A stretch of 64,000 bases of DNA from Rhizobium sp. CF122 (GTDB taxonomy: Bacteria > Pseudomonadota > Alphaproteobacteria > Rhizobiales > Rhizobiaceae), in contig NZ_AKKA01000107.1 of assembly GCF_000282035.1 (NCBI RefSeq), positions 18,875 through 82,874 on the forward strand. The letters run 5' to 3'. Within the stretch, counting starts at the first letter, position 1, and each line of letters begins with the position of its first letter. Below the pieces are notes generated by a model that made no database searches, was not told where the DNA came from, and worked only from the letters and a program-made list of their open reading frames with translations. Below, in pieces: positions 8,908-17,839 of this stretch. Made by a program: the position numbers and the translations under genes.

Positions 8908-9722
8908 CGCGCATCTACACTCCCTGGCGATTGATCTTCGTCACACTGACGCTGTTCGTCTTCGTGATGCCGCCGGCCTGGCTGTTCCTGTCGTCGCTGA
9001 AGTCGCAGCAGGAGATCTTCCAGTGGCCGCCGACGATTTTTCCGGCGCAGCCGACGCTGCAGAACTTCATCGACACGGTGTCGCGCGCGAAGTTTCTTGT
9101 CTTCTTCCGCAATTCGGCTGTTGTCTCAGTGCTCTCGGCGTTTCTCTCCGTCACCATCAGCGTGATGGCCGGCTACGCGCTGGCGAAATTCAGATTTAAG
9201 GGAGATACGCTTTTCTTCCTGCTGATCATGTCGTCGTTGATGGTGCCGTTGCAGATCGTCATGATCCCGGTCTTTCTGGTGCTGCGGGATCTCAATCTTC
9301 TCGACACGCTGGCAGGCATTATTATCGCGCCGGCGGCAACCCCGACCGGGGTCTTCCTCATGCGGCAATACATCACCAACATTCCTGACAGCCTTCTGGA
9401 GGCGGCACGTCTTGACGGTACGCCGGAGTGGCGAATCCTGTGGCGCATCATCGTACCGCTTGCCATACCCGCGATCGGCACGTTGCTTGCCTTCAATTTG
9501 GTGTGGCGCTGGAACGACTATCTCTGGCCATTCCTCATCATCAGCGATCAGGATAAATGGACCGTTCAGGTTGCGCTTGCCAACACTGTCGGGCGCTTCG
9601 GCATCAACTGGCCGCGGCTGCTGTCCATGTCGGTGCTGTCGGTGCTGCCCGTGCTTGTGATGTTTACGGCGTTGCAGCGCATGCTGATGAGCGGTCTGAT
9701 GGCAGGCGCGACAAAGGAATAA
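8904..9722 (+). CDS. ABC sugar transporter permease (MalG type)
   Basis: The 272-residue inner-membrane protein has six predicted membrane spans and the EAA loop LLEAARLDGTPEWRILWRII. The ATG overlaps the preceding stop by four bases. The operon ends with a hairpin 26 bp downstream. No ATPase gene is in this operon; the matching CUT1 ATPase lies at 14254, behind an operator of the same type. Confidence 0.9.
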   Translation: MTRIYTPWRLIFVTLTLFVFVMPPAWLFLSSLKSQQEIFQWPPTIFPAQPTLQNFIDTVSRAKFLVFFRNSAVVSVLSAFLSVTISVMAGYALAKFRFKGDTLFFLLIMSSLMVPLQIVMIPVFLVLRDLNLLDTLAGIIIAPAATPTGVFLMRQYITNIPDSLLEAARLDGTPEWRILWRIIVPLAIPAIGTLLAFNLVWRWNDYLWPFLIISDQDKWTVQVALANTVGRFGINWPRLLSMSVLSVLPVLVMFTALQRMLMSGLMAGATKE

Positions 9723-9747
9723 GGTTGCACCACACCAACTGAACTTC

Positions 9748-9771
9748 AAAAGCCGCCTCAAGGCGGCTTTT
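9748..9771 (+). terminator. terminator of the sugar permease operon
   Basis: AAAAGCCGCC and GGCGGCTTTT form a 10-bp stem with a TCAA loop. The stem ends in a run of T, as in intrinsic terminators. It begins 26 bp after the permease stop. Confidence 0.75.
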
Positions 9772-9792
9772 CTGTATGACGCTTCCCACAAC

Positions 9793-9819
9793 AAAAAAAG
9801 GCCGCCCGTGAGGGCGGCC
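9793..9819 (-). terminator. terminator of the glycosidase/ROK kinase operon
   Basis: GGCCGCCC and GGGCGGCC pair in an 8-bp stem (loop GTGA, read on the plus strand). On the minus strand the stem is followed by seven T. It lies just after the stop of the glycosidase at 9831, convergent with the permease operon terminator. Confidence 0.8.
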
Positions 9820-9830
9820 AGTTGGGGAAC

Positions 9831-11576
9831 CTAACCGACTGTCGCCGGTAATTTGTGCTTGTAGAAAAGTGCGGCGGCCGCCGGCATGCTGCTCCATCCC
9901 TGAAGCAGCGAGCCGCGACCCCAAGGAGGCGAGAAATATTCGACGGCGCCCATCCAACCCTCCTCAAGGCAGGTCTTCCACCACCGCAAGAGCGGGTAGT
10001 CGGCGCCGTCCAAGCCATGGGCCAGGAGTTGCTCCGCATAGAGGCCTGAAAGATAGGGCCAGTCCGAACCATTGTGATAGCGGTAAGCGAAATAGGACTT
10101 CTCGCGCGTATCTTTCGGACGCTTGAATGGCGGGAAGGCGCAAAGCACGCCCCAATCGCCGTAGGGCTGTTTGTTGTTATTGCGACTTTCCAGGGTCTGC
10201 TGGACGCGGGCAAGTACGCTCTTTGCTCTTTCGGGAGAGACCGCTTTGAAGCGAAGCAGCGTCAGGCTGTCAAGCGTCAGGTGATCTTCGACAAAATCCG
10301 TTTTTGTCCCGTAGTCTGCGTAGGTGCCGCTGGGCTGCAACAGTGCCTGGTCTAGCGAAGCGCGTGCCTTTTGCGCCATGGCAGCCGCCCTCGATGCAAC
10401 CGCCTCATCAAGCGACACGCCATGCTGCGCGATGACGTCGAGCGCGCCGATCCAAAGGCCGAGATCATAGGCAACATAGCCATGGCGATAAACGTTGTCG
10501 GCCCAGTCGCGATCGTGGCGTGGCTTTATCGGCAAGCCGTTTCCTGCCGCGTCGAACCCGCAATAGCGATCGAAGATCGTCACCACCTTGTCCCAATAGA
10601 GGGTAAGGGGGGAACTGTCACCGGTTGTCCTGACATAGTCGCCGATCGCCAAGACAAAGAAGAGCGGGCTGTCGAAGTGATCGCTCCACCAATCGCCAGG
10701 CCGAAGGTGCTCCTCTTTGATCCTTGGATGCGTTTGCCGTACTTTCTCCCATTCTTCGGCCTGTCCGGGACCTGTCAGGATGACGCCGCTCGGCGCTTCT
10801 CCGTTCGGCTGGACGCCCCGTGCAAGAAGGTCGATCTGAGCGCGGACCGCCTCAGGTTCCCGGTCGAGGAGGGCCTGGAGCGTCCAATAACCGTCACGAT
10901 AGTATGTGCGAGCCGGCGCGCTATAGGCCTGGCCAGCCGCAAGGCCGGCAAAGGCGCCATGCTCGTCCTGCCGTATACTGGAGAGGGCGGCATGCAGGCT
11001 CTGCGAGATCATGCTGCGCATCAAAGGATCCGTTTCCGGCATAGCATCGCAGCGCGTTACATAGGCATTCGCCTCGGCGATCAGTTGTGTCTCTTCCAGC
11101 TTGAGAGCTGCCAGTGCCTCCTCCATCGTCGCGCCGGCGGTCACGAATATCCCGCTGGATCTCTGCTCGGCGATGGCGACGCCCCAACCGGTACGGGCAA
11201 TACGGCGACTGCCTGTCCGCTCCACCGGTTCGCGTCTTGCCACACTGCCCCACCAGGCGCAGCGCCGGGCGGGGATAAAGGTCCGCAGCTTTGCGCCCTT
11301 CAAGAAAAGTGCTGGCGCCGATTGGGCCACATAGAGTCCCCCATCATGCGTTTCAACGCGGTTCGGGGCATAGGTAAAGGGGGCGCTCCATCCAGTAAAA
11401 GTCAGATTTGCCAGTTTGCCGGCGCCCCAAAGTGAAAGCTCGATCTTGCCTTCCGGGCGGCAATCGCCCTGCAGACGCGGAGCCATGAAGGGGACGAGCA
11501 CAGGCGCAGTGGAACGAAGCTGTCCGTCCGCGAGCGGCGCCAGAACTTGTTGCTTCACTTGTTGTGGCGCGCTCAT
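9831..11576 (-). CDS. debranching-type glycoside hydrolase, (alpha/alpha)6 barrel
   Basis: The 581-residue protein resembles amylo-alpha-1,6-glucosidase/MGH1-like glycosidases. It has a beta-rich N-terminal domain (about 1-190) and a helical barrel with YYRDGYWTLQALL near 225, GDWWSDHFDSPLFF near 295 and HNGSDWPYLSGLYAEQLL near the C-terminus. Aspartates and glutamates in these stretches are the likely acid/base residues. No signal peptide is present, so it acts on imported oligosaccharide. Its start overlaps the ROK kinase stop by four bases, and a strong terminator follows. The exact GH family and linkage are not resolved; rhizobial homologues are usually named glycogen debranching protein. 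Confidence 0.7.
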   Translation of the reverse strand: MSAPQQVKQQVLAPLADGQLRSTAPVLVPFMAPRLQGDCRPEGKIELSLWGAGKLANLTFTGWSAPFTYAPNRVETHDGGLYVAQSAPALFLKGAKLRTFIPARRCAWWGSVARREPVERTGSRRIARTGWGVAIAEQRSSGIFVTAGATMEEALAALKLEETQLIAEANAYVTRCDAMPETDPLMRSMISQSLHAALSSIRQDEHGAFAGLAAGQAYSAPARTYYRDGYWTLQALLDREPEAVRAQIDLLARGVQPNGEAPSGVILTGPGQAEEWEKVRQTHPRIKEEHLRPGDWWSDHFDSPLFFVLAIGDYVRTTGDSSPLTLYWDKVVTIFDRYCGFDAAGNGLPIKPRHDRDWADNVYRHGYVAYDLGLWIGALDVIAQHGVSLDEAVASRAAAMAQKARASLDQALLQPSGTYADYGTKTDFVEDHLTLDSLTLLRFKAVSPERAKSVLARVQQTLESRNNNKQPYGDWGVLCAFPPFKRPKDTREKSYFAYRYHNGSDWPYLSGLYAEQLLAHGLDGADYPLLRWWKTCLEEGWMGAVEYFSPPWGRGSLLQGWSSMPAAAALFYKHKLPATVG

Positions 11577-12565
11577 TGGACGACCTCCCGTTGTCCAAGA
11601 TTTTCAATGCTTGCAAGGTCGTTGAGACCGAGCATGAGAGCTCCGAGCATGCCGGCCTCCGGGCCAACGCCAGTTGCCTCTATCTGCGTCGCAAATGGCA
11701 GCAACACCGATACATGCCGTGTAACAGCGCTGACAAATTCCCGTCGCGAGCCAATGCCGCCACCCAGCACGATGAGGGCGGGATCGAAGAGAGCTTGCAC
11801 GGAAGCTATGCCAACCGAAGCGGATTTCGCGAGCGTCTCGATGACCGCGGCAGCTTGCGCATCTCCGGCTGTGGCGCGAGCGAAGATCTCGGCCACCGGT
11901 AAGGTGCCATCGCCATAGAGGCTGCGCACTGCGGGCGAATCGACCTGGTCCTCAAAGAGGCCGGCGCGGGCGTACGGTGCCGTCTGGTGCGGATTGGCAC
12001 CGAGTGGCAGCAAGCCAAGTTCCCCCGCCCGTCCATGTTGGCCGCGGAAAAGCATTCCACCGACGACGAGCCCCATGCCGACACCGGTTCCGAAGGCGAC
12101 GAATGCGAGGGAATCGCGATTGCGTCCCTTGCCGAGAGTGGCCTCAGCGTAAGCTGCGAGGTTGACGTCGTTCTCGACCACGACAGGGCAGGGCAGTGCC
12201 TGCGCGAGGAGCACGGCAAGTGGCCGATCCGATGGAATTGCCAGATGGGGAGAAAGTGAAGCGAGCCCTGTCGACGGCGATACCGCGCTCGGTACGCCGA
12301 CCACGGCCTTAAGCAGAGGGCCTGGTTCCCGATGCTGTTGCAGCAGAGACAGGATCATCCGTGGAATTTGCCTCAAGACTGGTGCCTCGGAACCATGTTC
12401 CGTCGGTTCTTCGGCCTTTGCCAAAATCCGCCCTTCAAGATCGGCTAGACCCACCAGGATTTTCGTTCCACCCAGATCGACACCGGCAACGACGCCCGCA
12501 CCGTCTGCCCGGCAGGGCTGATGTGCCTGTCGCAAGCCAGACGCAATGGTTGAAATATTTGACAA
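11573..12565 (-). CDS. ROK-family sugar kinase, zinc motif absent
   Basis: The 330-residue protein has the phosphate motif VAGVDLGGTKILVGL near residues 28-42, the catalytic-base motif VVENDVNLAAYAEA, and FGTGVGMGLVVGG. The TTG at 12565 is chosen because AGAGGA stands about 6 bp upstream and the homologous region starts soon after. The frame is open further upstream without a site. The usual ROK zinc cluster CxCGxxGCxE is replaced by a cysteine-free stretch (NPHQTAPYARAGLFEDQ), and the ExGH histidine is missing (GELGLLPLG). It probably phosphorylates the monosaccharide freed by the neighbouring glycosidases. Function as a glucokinase-like enzyme is inferred. Confidence 0.78.
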   Translation of the reverse strand: MSNISTIASGLRQAHQPCRADGAGVVAGVDLGGTKILVGLADLEGRILAKAEEPTEHGSEAPVLRQIPRMILSLLQQHREPGPLLKAVVGVPSAVSPSTGLASLSPHLAIPSDRPLAVLLAQALPCPVVVENDVNLAAYAEATLGKGRNRDSLAFVAFGTGVGMGLVVGGMLFRGQHGRAGELGLLPLGANPHQTAPYARAGLFEDQVDSPAVRSLYGDGTLPVAEIFARATAGDAQAAAVIETLAKSASVGIASVQALFDPALIVLGGGIGSRREFVSAVTRHVSVLLPFATQIEATGVGPEAGMLGALMLGLNDLASIENLGQREVVQ

Positions 12566-12587
12566 ACTCAGTCCTCTGCGATATTTG

Positions 12588-12604
12588 TTCGGCAGGTTGA
12601 CGAA
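12588..12604. promoter_or_regulatory. putative ROK-regulator operator, site D
   Basis: TTCGGCAGGTTGACGAA matches the TTCGTC-N5-GACGAA dyad with one mismatch in the left arm. It lies between the ROK kinase (23 bp away) and the divergent ROK regulator (117 bp away), so it could control both, including autoregulation. Confidence 0.55.
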
Positions 12605-12720
12605 TTTATTATTGCCGCGTCGGAGGACTGTCAACAAGCAGTTTGAAATCGGCGGGCTTTCATGGAAGAAGCAAATCACCGGTACAACGATGAAGACGGA
12701 TCTGGCGGGATAGCTCGACG

Positions 12721-13923
12721 ATGGCACTAACCGAAAACGCGCCTCCCGTATTGCGGCAGATTTCTGTCCGCGCCGTCATGGATGTTCTGCTTCACGCCGG
12801 CCCCACGTCGCGTGCGGAGCTCTCCAAGATTACGGGTCTCTCGAAGCAGACGATGTCCGAGGTCATCCGGACGCTGGAGGAAGGCGGGTGGGTCCGGGAA
12901 AAGGGCGTCACAAGCGGGCGCATTGGCCGCACCGCCATTACCTATGAGGTCAATGGCGACGCCGGATATGCCGTCGGTATCGACATGGGGGCGACGACAA
13001 CGCGTATCGTGCTCGGTAATATTGGCGGAAGCGTTGTCGGCGAAATCGACTACCCATCCGATCGCCGCGGTGGTTATTACCTGATCGATCAGGTGGACGC
13101 GATGCTGTCGAAAATGCTTGCGGACATGGGTATCGCCCGGGAGCGTGTGCTCGTAACGGCAATTGCGACGCCGGGTGTTGTCGACCCGGTCACCGGCGCG
13201 CTCTCCATGGCGCCGAATCTGGTCGATATCAGTGGAATCGATATCGGCCGGACGCTGAGCGACAGGCTGGGCTGTCCTGTCGTCCTTGAAAACGATGTCA
13301 ACGCAGCTGTCATCGGGGAGTCCTGGCAGGGATGCGCGACCGCAATCGATTCCGTCGCTTTCATATCGCTGGGGACAGGTATCGGACTGGGCGTCCTGCA
13401 GGACGGCAAGCTGATGCGCGGTGCGAGCGGCGCGGCAGGCGAAATCTCCTACATACCGTTCGGCGCAGACCCGTACGCCGAAGACAGCCTTGAGCGCGGC
13501 GCCTTGGAATGCGCGATCGCGGCCCAAGGGATCAGCGCGCTCTACGCCCGCTTGGGAGGCGCGAAGGATACTTCGGTGCGCGATATTCTGGCGCTTGCCG
13601 AAGAAGACGACCCGCGCGCCGTCGAGGTGATCGGCAAGGTATCGGACATCGCTGCGCTCCTCGTCGTTTCCGTCAATGCGATCGTCGACCCGAAGACCGT
13701 CGTTCTCGGCGGCAGCATCGGGCGCCATCCGCTGATTGCCGAACGTGTTCGGCAAGGCATTACGAAAGCCAGCCGTCGTGCCATCGACGTCAAGGCCAGT
13801 GTTCTCGGTGGCAGGGCAACACTGCTGGGCGCGTTGGCGATTGGTCTGAACCATGTCCACAATCTGCTCTTCTCGCCGCAGACCCTGCCGGAGCAGCGGC
13901 GTCTCCCACCGCCGCCACTCTGA
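12721..13923 (+). CDS. ROK-family transcriptional repressor (NagC/XylR type)
   Basis: The 400-residue regulator has an N-terminal winged helix-turn-helix (about 12-75: RAVMDVLLHAGPTSRAELSK, then LSKQTMSEVIRTLEEGGWV). A ROK domain follows with AVGIDMGATTTRIVLG near 83-98 and VVLENDVNAAVIGES. Like the neighbouring kinase it lacks the CxCGxxGCxE zinc cluster: the equivalent stretch reads DPYAEDSLERGALECAIA. It is transcribed away from the ROK kinase, and an operator candidate lies between them. It is the obvious candidate to bind the four 17-bp palindromes of this module and release them on binding a sugar. This role is inferred. Confidence 0.82.
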   Translation: MALTENAPPVLRQISVRAVMDVLLHAGPTSRAELSKITGLSKQTMSEVIRTLEEGGWVREKGVTSGRIGRTAITYEVNGDAGYAVGIDMGATTTRIVLGNIGGSVVGEIDYPSDRRGGYYLIDQVDAMLSKMLADMGIARERVLVTAIATPGVVDPVTGALSMAPNLVDISGIDIGRTLSDRLGCPVVLENDVNAAVIGESWQGCATAIDSVAFISLGTGIGLGVLQDGKLMRGASGAAGEISYIPFGADPYAEDSLERGALECAIAAQGISALYARLGGAKDTSVRDILALAEEDDPRAVEVIGKVSDIAALLVVSVNAIVDPKTVVLGGSIGRHPLIAERVRQGITKASRRAIDVKASVLGGRATLLGALAIGLNHVHNLLFSPQTLPEQRRLPPPPL

Positions 13924-14136
13924 TTTTCAGGCCTCTTCCGTGCCAGTCGCAAACACTCGTTGTACCAGCTGACGAGGCCGGCGTGATGACGGTACAAGCG
14001 CCGACGAACATGAAGGTAGTCGACACCTCCCCACGATCAGATGGAGCGGGCGCAAGCCGTCCAGGATGAGGGTTCGCCCGAGAAAATCCTATCTGCGGGG
14101 GGAAGAGCCGATCTGACCGTATCGTAGAAAATTACG
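13924..14136. other. gap between ROK regulator and ATPase gene, no gene seen
   Basis: No coding potential was recognised here. The gap leads into the operator at 14137 and the ATPase start at 14254. Confidence 0.5.
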
Positions 14137-14153
14137 TTCGTCATCTTGACGAA
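14137..14153. promoter_or_regulatory. putative ROK-regulator operator, site C
   Basis: TTCGTCATCTTGACGAA is a perfect TTCGTC-N5-GACGAA dyad, flanked by AATTACG on the left and CTAATT on the right, so the symmetry extends outward. It lies 100 bp before the ATPase gene. The right flank GACGAACTAATT is identical to that of site A, 7.6 kb away. Confidence 0.65.
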
Positions 14154-14253
14154 CTAATTGCTTCCACGCAAACTGCCACCACCTGAAGGGACGGCATTCG
14201 ACCGCTCGGTGCGCCCGTGGTTGCCTCCAGATGCAGCACAAAGGAATGAATTC

Positions 14254-15402
14254 ATGGCCGGTCTCAAGTTGAAGGACGTCAAGAAGAGCTTCGGCCATCA
14301 CGCAATCCTTCATGGTGTGGATCTCGATGTGGGCGAGGGCGAATTCGTCGTGCTCGTCGGTCCTTCCGGTTGCGGCAAGTCAACGTTGCTTCGCCTCATT
14401 GCCGGCCTCGAAAGCGTGTCCGCGGGCCAGGTCATCATTGGCGACAACGATGTGACGGCGGCATCACCCGGGGATCGCGGGATCGCGATGGTATTTCAAT
14501 CCTATGCTCTCTACCCGCACATGACCGTTGCGAAGAACCTTTCCTTCGGTCTCGAGAACCTCAAGATGAGTCGGGGCGAGATCGACCAACGTGTGATCGA
14601 AGCGGCAAGAATGCTGGCAATCGAGCCTCTTCTCGACCGACGGCCGAAGCAGCTCTCAGGCGGCCAGCGGCAACGGGTGGCGATCGGTCGGGCGATTGTC
14701 AGGAACCCCAAGTTGTTTCTTTTCGACGAGCCGCTGTCCAACTTGGATGCCGCGCTTCGCGTGCAGACACGAGGGGAGATCAGCCGCCTTCACAAGCGGC
14801 TCGGCGCAACAATGGTCTATGTCACGCATGATCAGATCGAAGCGATGACCATGGCGGACCGCATCGTCGTCCTCAATGCAGGACGGGTCGAGCAGGTCGG
14901 CACTCCGCTGGAGCTCTTCGAAGCTCCTGCCAACAAGTTCGTCGCAGGCTTCATCGGTTCGCCGCAGATGAATTTCTTCGAAGGAACGCTTGCCGGCGCA
15001 GGTTCGGGGCATCTCGTAGTCGACGTTCCGGGCTTTGGCCGTCTGGAAATTCCAGCCGAGCTCGGGGCGGCGACAGTCGGCGAGGCTGTGATCCTCGGCG
15101 TCCGGCCGAGTCATTTCGAACTCGCTAAAGGCAAGGGCGCAGACGGATATCCGATCCGCTTGGACGTCGATTATGCAGAAAGCATCGGCACCGACACCTA
15201 TGTGTATGGAATGGTCGAGGGTAGCAGGACGGCCACAATCGTCCACCTGCCGGATCATGTTACGATCAAAGACCGTTCATCGCTTGCTCTCGTCGTCGAA
15301 CCTGCGCGCTTTCACCTGTTTCGAACCGAAACCGGCAGCTCCTTTGCGAAATTGCCTCTCAGTGCGGGCAACCTTGCCAAAGCCGGCGACGCCAGGGCCT
15401 AA
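14254..15402 (+). CDS. ABC sugar transporter ATPase (MalK/UgpC/MsmX type)
   Basis: The 382-residue CUT1 ATPase has Walker A GPSGCGKS at 36-43, signature LSGGQRQR at 134-141, Walker B LFLFDEP, switch histidine in YVTHDQIEAMTMADR, and a C-terminal TOBE/regulatory domain from about 235. The ATG at 14254 has AAAGGAA about 9 bp upstream; the open frame further upstream is not conserved. The operator in front matches those of the permease operon at 6716, which has no ATPase of its own, so this is the likely partner. Confidence 0.9.
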   Translation: MAGLKLKDVKKSFGHHAILHGVDLDVGEGEFVVLVGPSGCGKSTLLRLIAGLESVSAGQVIIGDNDVTAASPGDRGIAMVFQSYALYPHMTVAKNLSFGLENLKMSRGEIDQRVIEAARMLAIEPLLDRRPKQLSGGQRQRVAIGRAIVRNPKLFLFDEPLSNLDAALRVQTRGEISRLHKRLGATMVYVTHDQIEAMTMADRIVVLNAGRVEQVGTPLELFEAPANKFVAGFIGSPQMNFFEGTLAGAGSGHLVVDVPGFGRLEIPAELGAATVGEAVILGVRPSHFELAKGKGADGYPIRLDVDYAESIGTDTYVYGMVEGSRTATIVHLPDHVTIKDRSSLALVVEPARFHLFRTETGSSFAKLPLSAGNLAKAGDARA

Positions 15403-15485
15403 GAGCCTCACAGTTTCATAAGCTGCTTTGGCTGCCGGACACATGTTTGCGTGAGCGCCTTGGCGCAAGGTCGCTGGTTGGGAGC

Positions 15486-15507
15486 CTCGGCGCGTTTTCG
15501 CGCCGAG
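15486..15507. terminator. hairpin between convergent genes
   Basis: CTCGGCGCG and CGCGCCGAG form a perfect 9-bp stem with a TTTT loop between the ATPase stop at 15402 and the convergent gene ending at 15568. There is no T run after it, so the terminator role is tentative. Confidence 0.45.
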
Positions 15508-15567
15508 CCCCTGACTCCAAAAGCGGGAGCAAGGCAGATCTCTTTGGCCGATTGGCCTGTTGTTGTT

Positions 15568-17718
15568 TTACTGCGCAGTGGCTTCGAGATCGACCTTCTC
15601 GAGAAGAAGTGCGGGGTTCTCTGCGGCGCCGGCCAATTCGAGCGCACCGATACCAGCGGTGTCCTTCGCCTTGACCGTCAGCGTGAATGTTCCCGGCTTG
15701 GTGATGAACTGCGAAAGTGCGGTCGCGACCTCCTGCAACTTCGGCTGAGTGGACGCAAACTGTTGCAAGCCGGCGGTCGTCATCAGGACAAGGATGCCGC
15801 GCACGCTGTCTTCAGTCATGCCGTTCTCATCGGCATAGAGCTTGATGCCCTTGGCCATGATCCCCTTGTCCTCGATCTTGAGTGTCGCCTCGCGGGCCGT
15901 GAGGCCGAAGAGTGCCATCTGAGCTGCGGTCGTGTCGCCGGAGAAGAAGTCCTTGGTGGCACCGCCCATTAGTCCAGAGAAGGAAAAGCCGCCCATATCC
16001 TTGCCGCTCAACGAGATCTCCTTGACGAGGAGGTTCTCATTCGGCTCATCCCAAGCTAGCTCTACGTTGGAAGAAAAGACCAGCCTGTCAAAGCCCAGTT
16101 TGCGCAACGCGTTGGAACCCTCGTCCTGGGTGTCTGCCGGAACCGGCACGCCGAGGTCCCGATAGCTGATGCGGACATCCGTCGGGATACCGTTGCGTGG
16201 CTTGGCCAATGCCAGTTCATAGCTGTCGAGCGTGAACCGGATGCGTTCGGGAATGGAAGGCACAGCAGCTTGGTCGGCCAGTGCTTCGTTCAGTGGATCG
16301 TCTTGGTTGTCGGCCTCGTTCGCCGAATCTGCGTCAGGCGACGGCTCGGCGCTTGCAGATGGATCTGTTTCGCTGCCGTTTGCGCTTTGTTCGTCCTCGC
16401 CGACACTGTCCGGCGCACTTGCCACCTTAGAACCAGGCATGTCGACGTCCAGTCCCACCACCCGGATCGTTCCGAATTCCGGCATGAGCGTGGTGAGAGG
16501 GAAGTTCTCGAGCTGCTCTTCGTCCAGTCCCACCAGCTTCGTCAGCGCCTCCATGGTTGGATCCCAGGAGAAGCCGTTGATGCTCGCTTCTGAGAACTTG
16601 GCGTAATCGGCGCCTTCGCCCATGGAAACGCCGTGGATGGCGCCGTCGAAGGTGCGCCCATCGAGCTGGAACGCCATCTTGTCGATGGCGAGCTTGATCG
16701 TCTTGCTCGCGTTGCCGCCATCCTTTTCGGGCACCTCCATCTTGAGACCGAGCATCTCGAAGTCGCCCTTGCCGATGATGTCGGCAAGGGAAAGGACGCG
16801 TTTGAAAAATGCCTGGCGCTCGGCGGGCGGCAGTGCCTCGGGATTGGCCGATTGCAGCTTCTGAAGTGTTTCAAGAAGTGGCTCGGCCGGCATGCGGACA
16901 CTCAAGCCGTTGCTGCGCACCTCGTCGTAGCCGAAACGCGACTTGCTGTCCGAAAAGACGAGATTCTTGACCGAGATCGGGCCATAAAGCGGTTTTGGTT
17001 CCTTGTCGTCAGGACCAGCTTTTTCCATGTACATCCGGGCGAGGAAGGCTGCGTCAAAATCCTTGCCGGCCACGGCACCCATCGAGCCGTTCATCTCCTC
17101 TCGCTTCGTTGCGCCCTCGCCATCCGGGATCTCCAGCGCAAACCCGAAGCTCGCCCCACTGGCGGAATAGCGCGCCACGCGACCGCCGGCAATGTCGTCC
17201 AAAGCGACGTCCTTGTAGACGGTCTTTTGTTCGGAACCGGCGGCCACTTGGCTAACTGCAACCTCCGCCGCCAAGACACGCTTTGCGGCAAAACGTTCAA
17301 TGCGTTTTTGCGGCGTCAAGTTAGTTTGATCGCCGGTCTTGACCAGGGCGTCAGCGACGAAATCGGGTTCCTCGACGCTCGCTTGCGGCACGGAGAGCTT
17401 GCCCATCGCCAGGTCGAGCTCCAGACCTTTCACCTCGAGCTTGCCGCTTAGGAAGAAGATCGTCGGCCTACCGTCAATCGCAGCGACGCGCACACTGCCG
17501 CCGTTGGCGAAGGGCAGCGTGACGTCGCGCATATGAATGCGTCCGAGAAAATCCGCTTCGACCGAAGTCGCCTTGCCGCCGCGCTCGATAAGAAACCTGT
17601 CGGCCGCCCTTGCGAGCATGAACTTGCCGGCGGTCACGCCGGCGGCTGCGAGCGCGATCACTGCCACGGTGGCCCAAAGCGCTTTGCGACCGCCGGTTCC
17701 CATCTTTGTCTGCGCCAC
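15568..17718 (-). CDS. large membrane-anchored protein of unknown function
   Basis: The 716-residue product is not recognised beyond resembling conserved rhizobial hypothetical proteins. One N-terminal membrane segment (about residues 12-30, WATVAVIALAAAGVTAG) precedes a long soluble part that should lie in the periplasm. The soluble part is rich in repeated two-layer phrases such as VKGLELDLAMGKL, MEVPEKDG and VVGLDVDMPGSK. This alternating pattern recalls AsmA/DUF945-like proteins that line the inner membrane. An acidic low-complexity linker rich in S, D, E and A lies near 445-500. The GTG at 17718 is chosen for GAGAGGA 7 bp upstream. It is a single gene with no operon partners. Confidence 0.6.
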   Translation of the reverse strand: MAQTKMGTGGRKALWATVAVIALAAAGVTAGKFMLARAADRFLIERGGKATSVEADFLGRIHMRDVTLPFANGGSVRVAAIDGRPTIFFLSGKLEVKGLELDLAMGKLSVPQASVEEPDFVADALVKTGDQTNLTPQKRIERFAAKRVLAAEVAVSQVAAGSEQKTVYKDVALDDIAGGRVARYSASGASFGFALEIPDGEGATKREEMNGSMGAVAGKDFDAAFLARMYMEKAGPDDKEPKPLYGPISVKNLVFSDSKSRFGYDEVRSNGLSVRMPAEPLLETLQKLQSANPEALPPAERQAFFKRVLSLADIIGKGDFEMLGLKMEVPEKDGGNASKTIKLAIDKMAFQLDGRTFDGAIHGVSMGEGADYAKFSEASINGFSWDPTMEALTKLVGLDEEQLENFPLTTLMPEFGTIRVVGLDVDMPGSKVASAPDSVGEDEQSANGSETDPSASAEPSPDADSANEADNQDDPLNEALADQAAVPSIPERIRFTLDSYELALAKPRNGIPTDVRISYRDLGVPVPADTQDEGSNALRKLGFDRLVFSSNVELAWDEPNENLLVKEISLSGKDMGGFSFSGLMGGATKDFFSGDTTAAQMALFGLTAREATLKIEDKGIMAKGIKLYADENGMTEDSVRGILVLMTTAGLQQFASTQPKLQEVATALSQFITKPGTFTLTVKAKDTAGIGALELAGAAENPALLLEKVDLEATAQ

Positions 17719-17839
17719 GATTTCTGTCCTCTCACCAACCAAAATTGACAATGTTCCTCGCGAACTATGTGACTAACGAGCCGACGCGTTTTTTGCAAGT
17801 TTCCCGGGAGCGATCTTCACTTGTATCGGTTTTGTTGCA

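Noticed and set aside
10371..11435. 354-codon plus-strand open frame opposite the glycosidase
   Set aside because: The minus strand carries a clear glycosidase; this frame has no recognisable domain.
12727..13860. 377-codon minus-strand open frame opposite the ROK regulator
   Set aside because: It is a shadow of the ROK gene with no conserved motif.
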